From: Planococcus sp. SK3692
Lineage (GTDB): Bacteria; Bacillota; Bacilli; Bacillales_A; Planococcaceae
Direction: 5' to 3'
Length of the DNA stretch: 64,000 nucleotides
NCBI RefSeq assembly: GCF_028890485.2
Contig: NZ_JARCHV010000002.1
Span: forward strand, 186,001-250,000
Each line of letters begins with the position of its first letter. The stretch's first letter is position 1. A program made the translations under genes and the position numbers. The notes beneath the pieces were generated by a model, which ran no database searches, had not been told where the DNA came from, and saw only the letters and a list, made by a program, of their open reading frames with translations. Shown here one piece after another: positions 25,393 to 34,685 of this stretch.

Positions 25393-26099
25393 ACGTGTCT
25401 TTAAAGCGTATCCAAGCGATTTTCATCAAAGATTATAAAGAGTTCTCCAGGAACTATGCGGTGTCCATCATGATTTTGTTTCCGATTGCGTTTGCGCTCC
25501 TTTACCGGTCGGAAGCTGGCGATCAGGCAGCGATCTATGCGTTCATCATGAACTTTTCGCTGGCGATGCTCACCAGTTTCGTACAGGCGTGTTTGATTGC
25601 CGAGGAGAAAGAGCGCAATACGCTGCGTTCGCTCATGATGACCCCGGCCTCGATGCTTGACGTGCTGATCGGGAAAAGCGCACTCGTCTTCTTGATTTCA
25701 GCTGCTGTGTTGGCGTTTTCCACGTATCTGTTCGGCTATGAGACCTCGAATGTGATGCTGCTGACGGCGGCGCTCGGCATTTCCATTCTTCTTTACACCG
25801 CGATCGGGACGATTTGCGGCTTGTATTCGAAGACTTTGCTGGAAGCCTCGCTGTCAGTGTTTCCAGTATTGATCATCTTCACAGCCGGGCCGTTTGCGTT
25901 GGTCTTTGAAGAACAGTACCCGTTTCTGGAAGTGCTGCGCTATTTGCCGAGCAGCCAATTGAGTGAGCTGCTGGTGGCAATGGAAATTGGAGCGGCTGCC
26001 GGGGAACTCGCCACACCGCTGATCATTATCACGGTCTGGGCAGTGGTGTTAACCGTTATTTCATTTATACTCTACAAAAAGCGCTTGATGGACCAATAA
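25389..26099 (+). CDS. ABC-2 type transporter permease
   Basis: 236 residues with six hydrophobic segments (first near residues 22-40, last near VVLTVISFILYKK). The cytoplasmic EEKERNTLRSLMMTPAS between segments 2 and 3 is the ABC-2 coupling region. It overlaps the ATPase gene by ATGA, so the two form one transporter. Substrate unknown. Confidence 0.9.
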   Translation: MNVSLKRIQAIFIKDYKEFSRNYAVSIMILFPIAFALLYRSEAGDQAAIYAFIMNFSLAMLTSFVQACLIAEEKERNTLRSLMMTPASMLDVLIGKSALVFLISAAVLAFSTYLFGYETSNVMLLTAALGISILLYTAIGTICGLYSKTLLEASLSVFPVLIIFTAGPFALVFEEQYPFLEVLRYLPSSQLSELLVAMEIGAAAGELATPLIIITVWAVVLTVISFILYKKRLMDQ

Positions 26100-26136
26100 A
26101 AAAACCCGGCTGAATCGAAAAGTTCAGCCGGGTTTT
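26099..26136. terminator. Bidirectional terminator between convergent genes
   Basis: Perfect 14-bp stem AAAACCCGGCTGAA/TTCAGCCGGGTTTT. Confidence 0.88.
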
Positions 26137-26154
26137 TGGGTCGTTCTTCTGTAA

Positions 26155-27435
26155 TCAATTTTTCAAAAACTCCGCAATGCGATCCACCAAACCGTCTGCG
26201 AGCGGCAATTCGGGGTCGGAGTATGCCGCCATATTCGCTTGTTGATCATCGGGAACGGATTTCAATACGTGGTTCATGCCGTCGACGATGAGCAGTTCAG
26301 AACCGGATTTCGCTTCGTGCAGCCGTTCTGCATCTTCTGCCGGCACTTGCAAGTCGCGTGTGCCGCCGACAAACAAGGTTTCTGCGTCGAGACTTTCGAC
26401 TTGTTCAATCGGATCATACGCCATCCACGACTGCAGGTAAGGCTGAACGGATGGCCGGAATACTTGCTGCAGTTCCGGGCTCACCTCGTCCACCGTGTTT
26501 CCTTGTGCGAGTTGGTCGAGAATCATTTGTGCTTCCTCGAATTGGGCGGCAGGTAAAGTGCTGAGCTGTTCTCTCAATATGTCATCCGCTGGGCGTCCGA
26601 CACCGGTCAGCGATACATAAGAGTCGATGCCTTCTTGATTGGCTGCGACGAGCCCGACGAGTGCGCCTTCGCTGTGGCCGATGACCGCGACATCCGAAAA
26701 GCGCGCGTCGGATTTGGCGAAGCGCACCCAGGCAGCGGCATCTGCCGTATAATCGTCAAAGCGCAGCTCGGACTCATTTTTCGCAAGTGCGGCATTATCT
26801 CCGACGCCGCGCTTGTCGTAGCGGATCACGGCAATCCCTTCGGCTTTCAATTCTTCAGCGAGCATCTTCAAGCTATTGTTTTTACCGGGGAGCGTCAGCG
26901 AGTTGCCGTCTTTATTGGTCGGTCCGGAGCCGGCGATCAATATCGCGACCGGATGCGGCCCTTCCGTATCGGGAATTTCTTCGAGCGCCTGCATCATACC
27001 GCCCTCGACTTCCGTTTCGATGACTTTTTCGGGATCGGCTGCTTGTTCTTTCTCGCTGAGCTTGAGGTCAAACGGGAACTTCTGGTTTCGCTGCGTCATC
27101 TCGCCGGTGATTGTTTCCGAATTCAGTTCGCCTTCGAACACCAAACGCTCACCTTGCAAAGTAGCGTCAAAAGCCACTTGTGGGTCATCAAACTTGAGAG
27201 TCGATAAGGGATAGTTTTCGACGCCTTGCAGTGGAATGCTCAACGTGCCTTCACCGCCAGTAATCTCGATTGTAAATGGAATCGGCTGCCCTGGAATCTC
27301 AATCGCGCCTTGCCAAAATCCCTCGATTTTCGATGCTGTTGCGGTTTCCGTTGTGTCTTCGTTGTTGCCGTTCGAACATCCGGCAGCAAGCAGGATTCCT
27401 GCAAGCCCCAATGCGGCGGCTGTCCATTTTTTCAT
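26155..27435 (-). CDS. Lipoprotein alpha/beta hydrolase
   Basis: 426 residues. The signal peptide ends in lipobox LLAAGC, so it is an extracytoplasmic lipoprotein. Residues about 35-130 form a beta-rich N-terminal domain (EGFWQGAIEIPGQPIPF), and the rest is an alpha/beta hydrolase with the oxyanion loop AGSGPTNKDGNS, the nucleophile elbow GHSEGA, a late Asp in GTRDLQVP and His in MNHVLK. Likely an esterase or peptidase-like serine hydrolase acting at the outer membrane face; substrate unknown. AGGAGGCC is upstream on the minus strand. Confidence 0.88.
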   Translation of the reverse strand: MKKWTAAALGLAGILLAAGCSNGNNEDTTETATASKIEGFWQGAIEIPGQPIPFTIEITGGEGTLSIPLQGVENYPLSTLKFDDPQVAFDATLQGERLVFEGELNSETITGEMTQRNQKFPFDLKLSEKEQAADPEKVIETEVEGGMMQALEEIPDTEGPHPVAILIAGSGPTNKDGNSLTLPGKNNSLKMLAEELKAEGIAVIRYDKRGVGDNAALAKNESELRFDDYTADAAAWVRFAKSDARFSDVAVIGHSEGALVGLVAANQEGIDSYVSLTGVGRPADDILREQLSTLPAAQFEEAQMILDQLAQGNTVDEVSPELQQVFRPSVQPYLQSWMAYDPIEQVESLDAETLFVGGTRDLQVPAEDAERLHEAKSGSELLIVDGMNHVLKSVPDDQQANMAAYSDPELPLADGLVDRIAEFLKN

Positions 27436-27503
27436 TTATTGGCCTCCTAATGCTGTAACTTTGAGTTTGTTTTACAACGAATAGAATATTAGAGAGTAAA
27501 GAG

Positions 27504-27606
27504 TGGAGGGCGGCGACTCCTGCGGGAATAGCATGAGTCTGGAGACCCCGCAGGAAGCGTAGCGACCGAGGAGGCTCCAGCCATGCCCGCGGAAAGCGTC
27601 CGCCCA
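27504..27606. repeat. Palindromic intergenic repeat (REP-like)
   Basis: About 100 bases with complementary ends (GGGCGGCGAC against GTCCGCCC) and inner GC-rich pairings (CTCCTGCGGG with CCCGCAGG; GGCATG with CATGCC-type arms). It closely resembles the interspersed palindromic repeats common between Bacillales genes. The 27436-27755 gap contains this and the promoter of the next gene, nothing else seen. Confidence 0.6.
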
Positions 27607-27755
27607 GAACGAGTTTAAGTTTTTCACTAATATACACTTCACTAGAAGAACCCTATTTTCCTCCCTTTTTCAGCCGAATGAATGATTTCCACACCGTCAT
27701 GCAAGCCGTTATACTGAAAAGGATTGGGAAAACGCATGGCGAAAGGACGGAGAAC

Positions 27756-28814
27756 ATGGAACAATACCGCATCAACCCGAACAAGGGCCTCGAGTTTGGC
27801 ATTTATACACTCGGCGATCATTTGCCGGACCCGCATACAGGAAAACGGCAATCGGAAGGGGAGCGGGTCCGCGAAATTATCCGCTTCGCTCAGCTTGCCG
27901 AACAGGCAGGCGTCGACTTTTTCAGCGTTGGCGAAAGCCACCAGGAATATTTTTCCACACAAGCGCATTCAGTCGTCTTATCGGCGATTGCGCAGGCAAC
28001 TGAAAAAATCAAAATCTCAAGTTCGTCAACAATTATTTCCACTTCTGACCCAGTGCGTGTTTTCGAGGATTTCGCGACGATCGATTTGATTTCACAAGGC
28101 CGTGCGGAAATCATCGCCGGGCGGGCATCGCGTGTCGGGCTATTCGATTTGCTTGGCTACGATATTCGCTATTACGAAGAGCTTTATGAAGAGAAATTCA
28201 AGCTATTGCTTCAAATCAACGAACAAGAAATCGTCAATTGGAACGGCCGCTTTCGTGCATCGCTAAAAGACGCACAGATTTTGCCGCGTCCTGAACACGG
28301 TTCGATTCCGATTTGGCGCGCGGTCGGGGGACACCCGTCAAGCGCGGTCAAAGCGGGGCAGGCAGGTGTGCCGATGATGCTCGCGACGCTCGGGGGTCCT
28401 GCGGAGACGTTCAAAATGACCATCGATGCTTACCGCAACGCCGCGACAGAAGCTGGTTACGATGCTTCTCAATTGCCGGTTGCGACCGCCGGATTCTTCA
28501 ACGCCGCCGAATCGACCCAGCAGGCGCTTGCGGAATATTATCCACATGTGGATAAAGGGATGGTCAAAACGAATGGCCGCGGTTATCCACAAGAAGCGTT
28601 TCAGCATGGTGCGACGAAAGAGAGCGTCATGAATATCGGCAGCCCGCAGCAAATCATCGAGAAGATTCTTTATCAGCACGAACTCTATGGCCATCAGCGC
28701 TATATCGCACAAATGGATTTCGGCGGTGTGCCGATGGAGCGCCTGGAGCGCAATCTGGAATTATTGGCAACAGAAATCCTGCCAGCTGTGCGCAAATACA
28801 CGCGTAAAGAGTAA
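27756..28814 (+). CDS. LLM-class flavin-dependent oxidoreductase
   Basis: 352 residues, luciferase-like TIM barrel using FMNH2. Visible: an N-terminal FGIYTLGDHLPDP, VDFFSVGESHQEYF, a central GRAEIIAGRASRVG and late PIWRAVGGHPSSA typical of family members. Start ATG 27756 follows AAGGACGGAGAAC. Such enzymes oxidise diverse small molecules (monooxygenase or dehydrogenase); the substrate is not indicated by neighbours. Confidence 0.9.
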   Translation: MEQYRINPNKGLEFGIYTLGDHLPDPHTGKRQSEGERVREIIRFAQLAEQAGVDFFSVGESHQEYFSTQAHSVVLSAIAQATEKIKISSSSTIISTSDPVRVFEDFATIDLISQGRAEIIAGRASRVGLFDLLGYDIRYYEELYEEKFKLLLQINEQEIVNWNGRFRASLKDAQILPRPEHGSIPIWRAVGGHPSSAVKAGQAGVPMMLATLGGPAETFKMTIDAYRNAATEAGYDASQLPVATAGFFNAAESTQQALAEYYPHVDKGMVKTNGRGYPQEAFQHGATKESVMNIGSPQQIIEKILYQHELYGHQRYIAQMDFGGVPMERLERNLELLATEILPAVRKYTRKE

Positions 28815-28822
28815 CTGGACAC

Positions 28823-28860
28823 AAAAAAAGCGCGCAGCCATGTAAGCTGCGCGCTTTTTA
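28823..28860. terminator. Bidirectional terminator
   Basis: Perfect AAAAAGCGCGCAGC/GCTGCGCGCTTTTT stem between convergent genes. Confidence 0.88.
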
Positions 28861-31800
28861 TTATTCCAAGAGCTTTGTTGACGCGCTTGCTGCTGCGTAT
28901 TCGGACTCGTTGAGAAAAGCGTCCAGGCTTCCCGGCGGCAGCGGCCGGCTAAACAGATAGCCTTGCCCTAGGATGCCGAATGGCTGCAAAAGTTCTGCCT
29001 GTTCCTCGAGTTCAATGCCTTCAATGACGATGCGGGCATCGAGGTTTTTCCCGACTTCGATGATGGCGGCGAGGATAAATAAATTGCGCCTATTGATCAG
29101 CACTTCATCGATCAAGGATTTATCGATTTTCAAGGTGTCGATTTCGATGTTCTTCACAATATTCAGTGAGGAATAACCGGCGCCAAAATCATCGATGGCG
29201 ATGCGCAGGCCGAGCGCTTTCAGTTCATGGATGATGCGCGCGGACTGTTCGATATCGAGCATGACGCTTTCAGTGATTTCGATTTCAAAGCGGCCCGGGT
29301 CGACTTGTTCCTGTTCGAAAATGGCGCGCACTTTTTCACTGAAGTCCGGATCCTTGAATTGGCGGGCCGAGACATTGACCGAGATTTTTTCCGCTGCGTG
29401 GCCAAGTGCACAGAATTCTTTGCTGTCGCGGCAGGCTTGACGGAGGGCCCATTCGCCGATCGGCACGATAAGTCCGGTTTCTTCAGCGATCGGGATGAAT
29501 TCCGACGGCGGTACATTGCCAAATGGCGATTGCCAGCGCAAAAGTGCCTCGTAGCCGATCACTTTACTGTTCGCTAAATTTACTTGCGGCTGGTAATGAA
29601 GTGAGAATTGTTGTTCGTCGAGCGCTTTTTTCAGCGCCTGCTCCATTTGACTTTTGCGCATCATCTGACTGTCAAGTTCATGGGTAAAGAATTGTACGTT
29701 GTTTTTGCCGTTTTGCTTGGCGGAATACATCGCAAAATCGGCTTCTTTGATCAGTTCTTCGCCGTCGCTTTCGCAGCCGGTCTGCACGGCGATGCCGATG
29801 CTCAAGGTTACGGAAAATTCCTGCCCAAGCAATTGCACTGGCTCACGCATCATTTGCAGAATTGTCTCGGCCAGCGCATGGGCTTGTGGTTCGGTCGTGT
29901 TTTCCGAGACGATGATGAACTCATCGCCTCCGAACCGTGAAATCGCGTCATTCGGCCCCAGGCAGGAATGGATGCGGTTGGCGACAATTTTCAGGAATTG
30001 GTCGCCGCCGAAATGCCCTAGCAAGTCATTGACGCTTTTAAAATCGTCGAAATCGACAAGCAAGACAGCGATTTGTTGCTGATGTTCTTCTGTTCTCGAC
30101 AGCACTTCGCGAATGTTTTGGTAGAACCAGTGGCGGTTTGGAAGCCCTGTGAGCTGATCGGTGAACGCCAAGCTGTTGATTTTCTGTTCGGTCGATTTTT
30201 TCTCGGTGATGTCCCGAACGATTGTGAAGACGCCATCGATTTCACCGTTTCTGCGTTTCGGCACAGCGTTGATATCGACTTCGATGATATCGCCGTCTTT
30301 GCGTCTGATGCGCTGTTCGAAATTGACCGCCTCACCAGAAAGCGCCAGTGCGAAATAGCTTTGCACACACTCGAGGTTCTCCGCGATGAGCGGTGTGAAA
30401 TCGATGCCAATCAATTCCTCGCGGGTATAATCGCTTAACTCTTCGGTCATCGCATTGGCATTGACGAAACGTCCGTTAATGTTCATTTCAAAAACGGCAT
30501 CGAGGTTGTAGTCGAATAGGGAGCGGTATTTCTCTTCGCTTTCCGCTAAGAGGGCCAGTGCTCTTTTTTCCGCTGAGATGTCCTTGACGATTCCATAGAC
30601 ACCCGTGACCATTCCATCAGTCAGGATCGGCATATGCGTTACGCGCAAGGAAATGCGGCGTCCGGATTTTTGGATACCCAGTATTTCATAATGTTGGGTG
30701 ATGCCTTCAAGCGCAAGCCAGAACTTCACTCTCGTTACATCAAGCTGGCTTTCTTCAATTAATTCATGCAAGGGTACTGAAATGAGTTCATCTCTGCTAT
30801 AGCCAAGCAAATATTCGAAAGAGGCGTTCAAATCAACGAGTTTTCCTTCAGTATTCATGGAGAATATCCCATCCGGATTGTTATGGAATAGCGATTCATA
30901 GCGTTGGCGATTGTATTCAAGCTCGCGTGTCACTTTCTTTTGTTCCGTAATATCACGAATCAATAACTGAACCGCTGCAGCGCCTTCAAACTCAATTCCC
31001 ATACCGGTCACTTCGACTTCATGACGCACTCCCTTTGGCGTTACCCATAATTGCTCGGCGGGCGGCGTGCTGAGCCCCTGATTCATGGAGGCAATGCGCG
31101 ACTTCGCTATTTCGTGATATTCAGGATGGACATAATCGAGTACGGCCGTTCCAATCAATTGGTCGGCATCGGTTTCATCGAACATTTTCAAGCACGCATT
31201 ATTTACATACAATAGTTTGCCGCCGCTGTGAATGGCAATCGCTTCTGGAGACATTTCCGCGAGTCTGCGGAAGCGCCGTTCACTTTCGCGGATTTTATTC
31301 AAATAACGCTGTTCGTTGATCAATTGCTTACGGTCCAGATAAGCCAAATAACTAGCGATCGCCAGCAGCAGCAAAATCAGCGAGGGCACCACAAAAGCAA
31401 TGCTTAGGCTGGTGAAGGAAGCCGCACTTGTTGGGAAAGTCGAGTAGCGGATCGCCAATAATCCGAAGTAGTGGACTGCGGAAATCATAATCCCCAGAAT
31501 GAGTGCGCTCACCATTTTTCTGACGGCCGTATCGGAATGCGCACGGTTGCGCGCGAATATTCTTAAGGAGGCGATAGATAGGCCAAATGCCACTGCGATT
31601 GATAAGATAAACGGCACTAGATGAAATTCGCGGTCGCCCGGCACTTGTGCTGCTGCATTTCCGATATAATGCATGAACAATACACCGGTCCCGAGAGACA
31701 AGCCGCTCAAAGTCAATTGAGTTTTGGATGGGTGAGACGTGCACAATACATAAAAAGCGGGATAGGCGGCACCGACCGCCACCAGCAATGAAATTCCCAA

Positions 31801-32034
31801 CAACAATGGATCGTACTGCACGGGAGAGGTGGATTGAAAAGCCACAGTGCCGATAAAGTGCATGGCAAAGATGCCCATGCCAAAGACCAGCGAGCTGCCC
31901 CCAACCCACCATAGCGGATAAGCGCGGCTGCGGTCAGTGATGCGGCCGATTAATAGAAGGGCGATATAGGAGGCGGCGATGGCCGTCAAAACGGAAAACG
32001 CCATGAAGACGAGGCGGGCAAATTCGAGGGGCAT
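28861..32034 (-). CDS. MHYT-PAS-PAS-PAS-GGDEF-EAL cyclic-di-GMP turnover protein
   Basis: 1057 residues. The N-terminal 240 hold seven membrane segments with three MHYT sensor motifs (FAMHFIG, LFMHYIGN, AVHYFG), proposed to bind copper and sense O2, CO or NO. Three PAS repeats follow (about 255-620), then a diguanylate cyclase with intact GGDEF (RFGGDEF) and a phosphodiesterase with intact EAL (YEALLRW) and DDFGAGYSSL. The inhibitory RxxD site upstream of GGDEF reads GPND, so product inhibition is probably lost. Both activities may be present, with the balance set by PAS/MHYT input. The ATG at 32034 follows AAAGGA at correct spacing; a TTG at 32043 abuts it. Transcribed alone. Confidence 0.95.
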   Translation of the reverse strand: MPLEFARLVFMAFSVLTAIAASYIALLLIGRITDRSRAYPLWWVGGSSLVFGMGIFAMHFIGTVAFQSTSPVQYDPLLLGISLLVAVGAAYPAFYVLCTSHPSKTQLTLSGLSLGTGVLFMHYIGNAAAQVPGDREFHLVPFILSIAVAFGLSIASLRIFARNRAHSDTAVRKMVSALILGIMISAVHYFGLLAIRYSTFPTSAASFTSLSIAFVVPSLILLLLAIASYLAYLDRKQLINEQRYLNKIRESERRFRRLAEMSPEAIAIHSGGKLLYVNNACLKMFDETDADQLIGTAVLDYVHPEYHEIAKSRIASMNQGLSTPPAEQLWVTPKGVRHEVEVTGMGIEFEGAAAVQLLIRDITEQKKVTRELEYNRQRYESLFHNNPDGIFSMNTEGKLVDLNASFEYLLGYSRDELISVPLHELIEESQLDVTRVKFWLALEGITQHYEILGIQKSGRRISLRVTHMPILTDGMVTGVYGIVKDISAEKRALALLAESEEKYRSLFDYNLDAVFEMNINGRFVNANAMTEELSDYTREELIGIDFTPLIAENLECVQSYFALALSGEAVNFEQRIRRKDGDIIEVDINAVPKRRNGEIDGVFTIVRDITEKKSTEQKINSLAFTDQLTGLPNRHWFYQNIREVLSRTEEHQQQIAVLLVDFDDFKSVNDLLGHFGGDQFLKIVANRIHSCLGPNDAISRFGGDEFIIVSENTTEPQAHALAETILQMMREPVQLLGQEFSVTLSIGIAVQTGCESDGEELIKEADFAMYSAKQNGKNNVQFFTHELDSQMMRKSQMEQALKKALDEQQFSLHYQPQVNLANSKVIGYEALLRWQSPFGNVPPSEFIPIAEETGLIVPIGEWALRQACRDSKEFCALGHAAEKISVNVSARQFKDPDFSEKVRAIFEQEQVDPGRFEIEITESVMLDIEQSARIIHELKALGLRIAIDDFGAGYSSLNIVKNIEIDTLKIDKSLIDEVLINRRNLFILAAIIEVGKNLDARIVIEGIELEEQAELLQPFGILGQGYLFSRPLPPGSLDAFLNESEYAAASASTKLLE

Positions 32035-32192
32035 GGGGAACAATCCTTTCGCTATCAGATTATGGGGACTATTATACCCCAGAAAAGCAGTTCGAAAATA
32101 CAGAAAAAATATCCATATATACTATATTTACAAGAAATTTATGGAAAAATATAAGCAAATGGATTTGTTAGAGACCCCGTAAATATGGCGAC

Positions 32193-32492
32193 TCATTTGT
32201 CGTGGCGGCTGCGCATATAATCGATCGCGTTACTGATTTCTTTGACGACTTCCATCTTTGTACCGGTCCCTTGGATGCGGCGGCACCAGACGAACGCGGA
32301 AATAGCCGTGGCAGGAGGGTGCTCAATGACAAGGATGTCGTAAGGCGGGCCGTCGCTTCCATTTGTCGGCACAAAATATGCCGAATACAGCGTCGTCTCA
32401 ACAACTACGCGACGCACTGGATAGTCTTCACCGAGCGTATCAGGATTTAGCTCTTTGATGCGGGACAGGTCGGGTGGATTCAATGCAGACAT
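32193..32492 (-). CDS. Hypothetical protein
   Basis: 99 residues, soluble. The sequence is protein-like, with alternating strands (RRVVVETTLYSAYFVP, YDILVIEHPP, AISAFVWCRRI) and a C-terminal helix, suggesting a small alpha/beta fold. A modest CCAGGTG site precedes ATG. No family recognised. It lies between the DinB protein and the c-di-GMP gene on the same strand. Confidence 0.58.
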   Translation of the reverse strand: MSALNPPDLSRIKELNPDTLGEDYPVRRVVVETTLYSAYFVPTNGSDGPPYDILVIEHPPATAISAFVWCRRIQGTGTKMEVVKEISNAIDYMRSRHDK

Positions 32493-32586
32493 TTATAAAC
32501 ACCTGGCTTTCTATGAAATTTCTAATGGGTCTTTGTCCATACCCGAAAGCGGAAACTTATAAGCGAGGCGCTGAAGGTTTCGGTTT

Positions 32587-33057
32587 TTATTCAAACAGCG
32601 CTATTGCTGGATCTGTGCCAAGGCAATGGACCATCAGTGAATGCAGTTGCCCGCGATGATGGGTGAGGTGCACGAGCGTTTCAAGCAGCCATTCAAAGCG
32701 GCTATAACTGACGCCCCAATAAGCGGTGTGGATTTTTTGAAGTTCGCTTTCATCTAATAGAAGATAACTGTTTTTCAGTTCCTCGAAGCTGCGTGCTAAT
32801 TCGATAAGGGCTTGTTGCTTGGAATGCGGCGTCCTGAAACTGTAAAATTCATTCATTTCAGCTTCAGACGCACCGTTTGCAATGCGTGCGTCTGCCGCAC
32901 AGATCAGCGCAATGTGGCCGATGAGTTCGCCGATCGAAAATTTCCCGTCAGTCGGCCGCACATTCCAATCACTTTCTTCTATAGAAGAGATCAATTCGTC
33001 GGTGGATGTGACGATCAGTTCCAATTGATGAAATACCTGTTCGCAATAAGCCTGCAT
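32587..33057 (-). CDS. DinB-family four-helix protein
   Basis: 156 residues. DinB-like metal-binding histidines are visible in LIGHIALI (first helix pair) and in HLTHHRGQLHSL near the C-terminus. Members are four-helix-bundle proteins, some thiol-dependent transferases such as bacillithiol S-transferases; others are uncharacterised. The ATG at 33057 is set by ACAGGAG 8 bases upstream; a GTG at 33066 is too close. Confidence 0.82.
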   Translation of the reverse strand: MQAYCEQVFHQLELIVTSTDELISSIEESDWNVRPTDGKFSIGELIGHIALICAADARIANGASEAEMNEFYSFRTPHSKQQALIELARSFEELKNSYLLLDESELQKIHTAYWGVSYSRFEWLLETLVHLTHHRGQLHSLMVHCLGTDPAIALFE

Positions 33058-33220
33058 ACTCGTCACTCCTGTCCATTCATTTTCATTAGCATAGCATCGA
33101 TTTCGTGCGTGAAATCAGTGGATTCTGCAAATTTAAAAAGTTTTTTGAAAAAAAGTGATCTAAACTGATCTCCCCTCCGTTGAGCAAGTAGAACACTAAA
33201 AAACAACTGAGGAGTGATGG

Positions 33221-34585
33221 ATGATGAAAATGAACAAATTGATGGTGGCACTTCCACTAAGCTTATCTCTACTTGTACCAACAGCAGCACTTGCAGACAG
33301 CCACGGAGGAGGACACGGTGAATCAACCCAGCAGATGGAAGCGCCGACAGCAACGAAAGCGGCAGAACTTCGCATCGCACTTGATACCGTATTGACCGAG
33401 CACGCCTTCCTTGCAGTTGAAGCAATGCAAAAAGGAATCGACGGAGCGGAAGATTTTGACCAGGCATCTGGCGCATTATTGGCAAACGCTGAAGATTTGA
33501 AAGCAGCAGTTGCTTCCGTTTACGGTGAAGAAGGCGGCGAGCAATTCGATGCTATCTGGCAGTCGCATATCGGCTATTTTGTTGATTACGTAACAGCAAC
33601 GGCTGAAGGCAATGAAGAAGGCCGTGAAAAAGCGTTGGCTGACTTGGACGAGTACAAAACCGAGCAAGCGAAATTCTTTGATACTGCGACAGAAGGACGT
33701 TTGACGGAAGCCGCAGTCACAGAAGGCTTGGATGCGCACGTTGATCAATTGATCACAGCATTCGACGCTTACGCAGAAGGCGATTTTGAAACAGCTTACG
33801 CTTCAGAACGTGAATCAATCCACCATATGAGCATGTTCGCGGAAACATTGTCGATCGCAATCACGGACCAGTTCCCTGAGAAATTCGATAACACAAACCC
33901 GGACACGCCAGCAGTTGACCTTCGTGCAGGCCTTAACATGGTCTTCACTGAACATGCCGGACTAGCCGCAATGGCCATGCAAGACGGTGTTGATGGTGCA
34001 GAAAGCTTCGACCAAGCAGCAGCAGCGCTCCTAGCGAACGCAGATGACCTTTCAGCAGCAGTCGGTTCTGTTTACGGCGAAGAAGCCGGACAGCAGTTCT
34101 CTGAAATCTGGGGCTCTCACATCGGCTACTTCGTTGATTACGTAACAGCCACTGCTGAAGAAAATACAGAAGGCCAAGAGCAAGCGAAAGCGGATCTTGA
34201 CGAGTATATCGTAGAGCAAGCAGCACTTCTTGACGCTGCAACAGAAGGCCGCGTACCGGCGGATGCACTTGAAGAAGGCTTGACGGCTCACGTCGATCAA
34301 TTGCTGATGGCATTCGACAGCTATGTAGCTGGAGATTACGAAACAGCTTACGCTTCAATCCGTGAAGCTTACGCGCACATGACGATGCCGGCTGCTGGAT
34401 TGTCCGCAGCGATCACTGACCAATTCCCTGAAGAATTCGGTGAAGCAGCAATGCCATCTGAAATGCCTTCAACAGGAATGGGCGGAATGAGCGCCAACTC
34501 AACAGCTCCTTACCTATATGTATTGGCTGGACTATTGCTTGCAGCATTGATCACGACAGTTGCTGTACGCACAAGAAAACAATAA
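33221..34585 (+). CDS. Duplicated-domain surface protein with MPSTG sorting signal
   Basis: 454 residues. The signal peptide (residues 1-26) ends ALADS and is followed by a His/Gly-rich stretch (SHGGGHGES). Two about 185-residue helical repeats follow, highly alike: TEHAFLAVEAMQKGIDGAE against TEHAGLAAMAMQDGVDGAE, and SHIGYFVDYVTATAE is identical in both. Each repeat keeps several His, Glu and Trp residues in fixed positions, which could bind metal. The C-terminus has MPSTG, a Gly/Ser spacer, a 20-residue hydrophobic segment and RTRKQ, a sortase sorting signal with Met in place of Leu. A sortase gene lies 1.5 kb downstream. No named domain recognised for the repeats. Confidence 0.82.
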   Translation: MMKMNKLMVALPLSLSLLVPTAALADSHGGGHGESTQQMEAPTATKAAELRIALDTVLTEHAFLAVEAMQKGIDGAEDFDQASGALLANAEDLKAAVASVYGEEGGEQFDAIWQSHIGYFVDYVTATAEGNEEGREKALADLDEYKTEQAKFFDTATEGRLTEAAVTEGLDAHVDQLITAFDAYAEGDFETAYASERESIHHMSMFAETLSIAITDQFPEKFDNTNPDTPAVDLRAGLNMVFTEHAGLAAMAMQDGVDGAESFDQAAAALLANADDLSAAVGSVYGEEAGQQFSEIWGSHIGYFVDYVTATAEENTEGQEQAKADLDEYIVEQAALLDAATEGRVPADALEEGLTAHVDQLLMAFDSYVAGDYETAYASIREAYAHMTMPAAGLSAAITDQFPEEFGEAAMPSEMPSTGMGGMSANSTAPYLYVLAGLLLAALITTVAVRTRKQ

Positions 34586-34601
34586 TAACGAGAGTATTTG
34601 A

Positions 34602-34634
34602 AAGCCGGAGAGGGTTGAACCTCTCCGGTTTTTT
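34602..34634 (+). terminator. Intrinsic terminator of the surface-protein gene
   Basis: CCGGAGAGG/CCTCTCCGG stem with TTTTTT tail. Confidence 0.88.
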
Positions 34635-34685
34635 CGTCGTGAAAAATAGGGTAGGGAATTTTCTGGGTTCTTTTTCAATCTACCT

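Noticed and set aside
27504..27606. Transcription terminator between the hydrolase and LLM genes
   Set aside because: The genes diverge here and there is no T-run; the element fits an intergenic palindromic repeat better.
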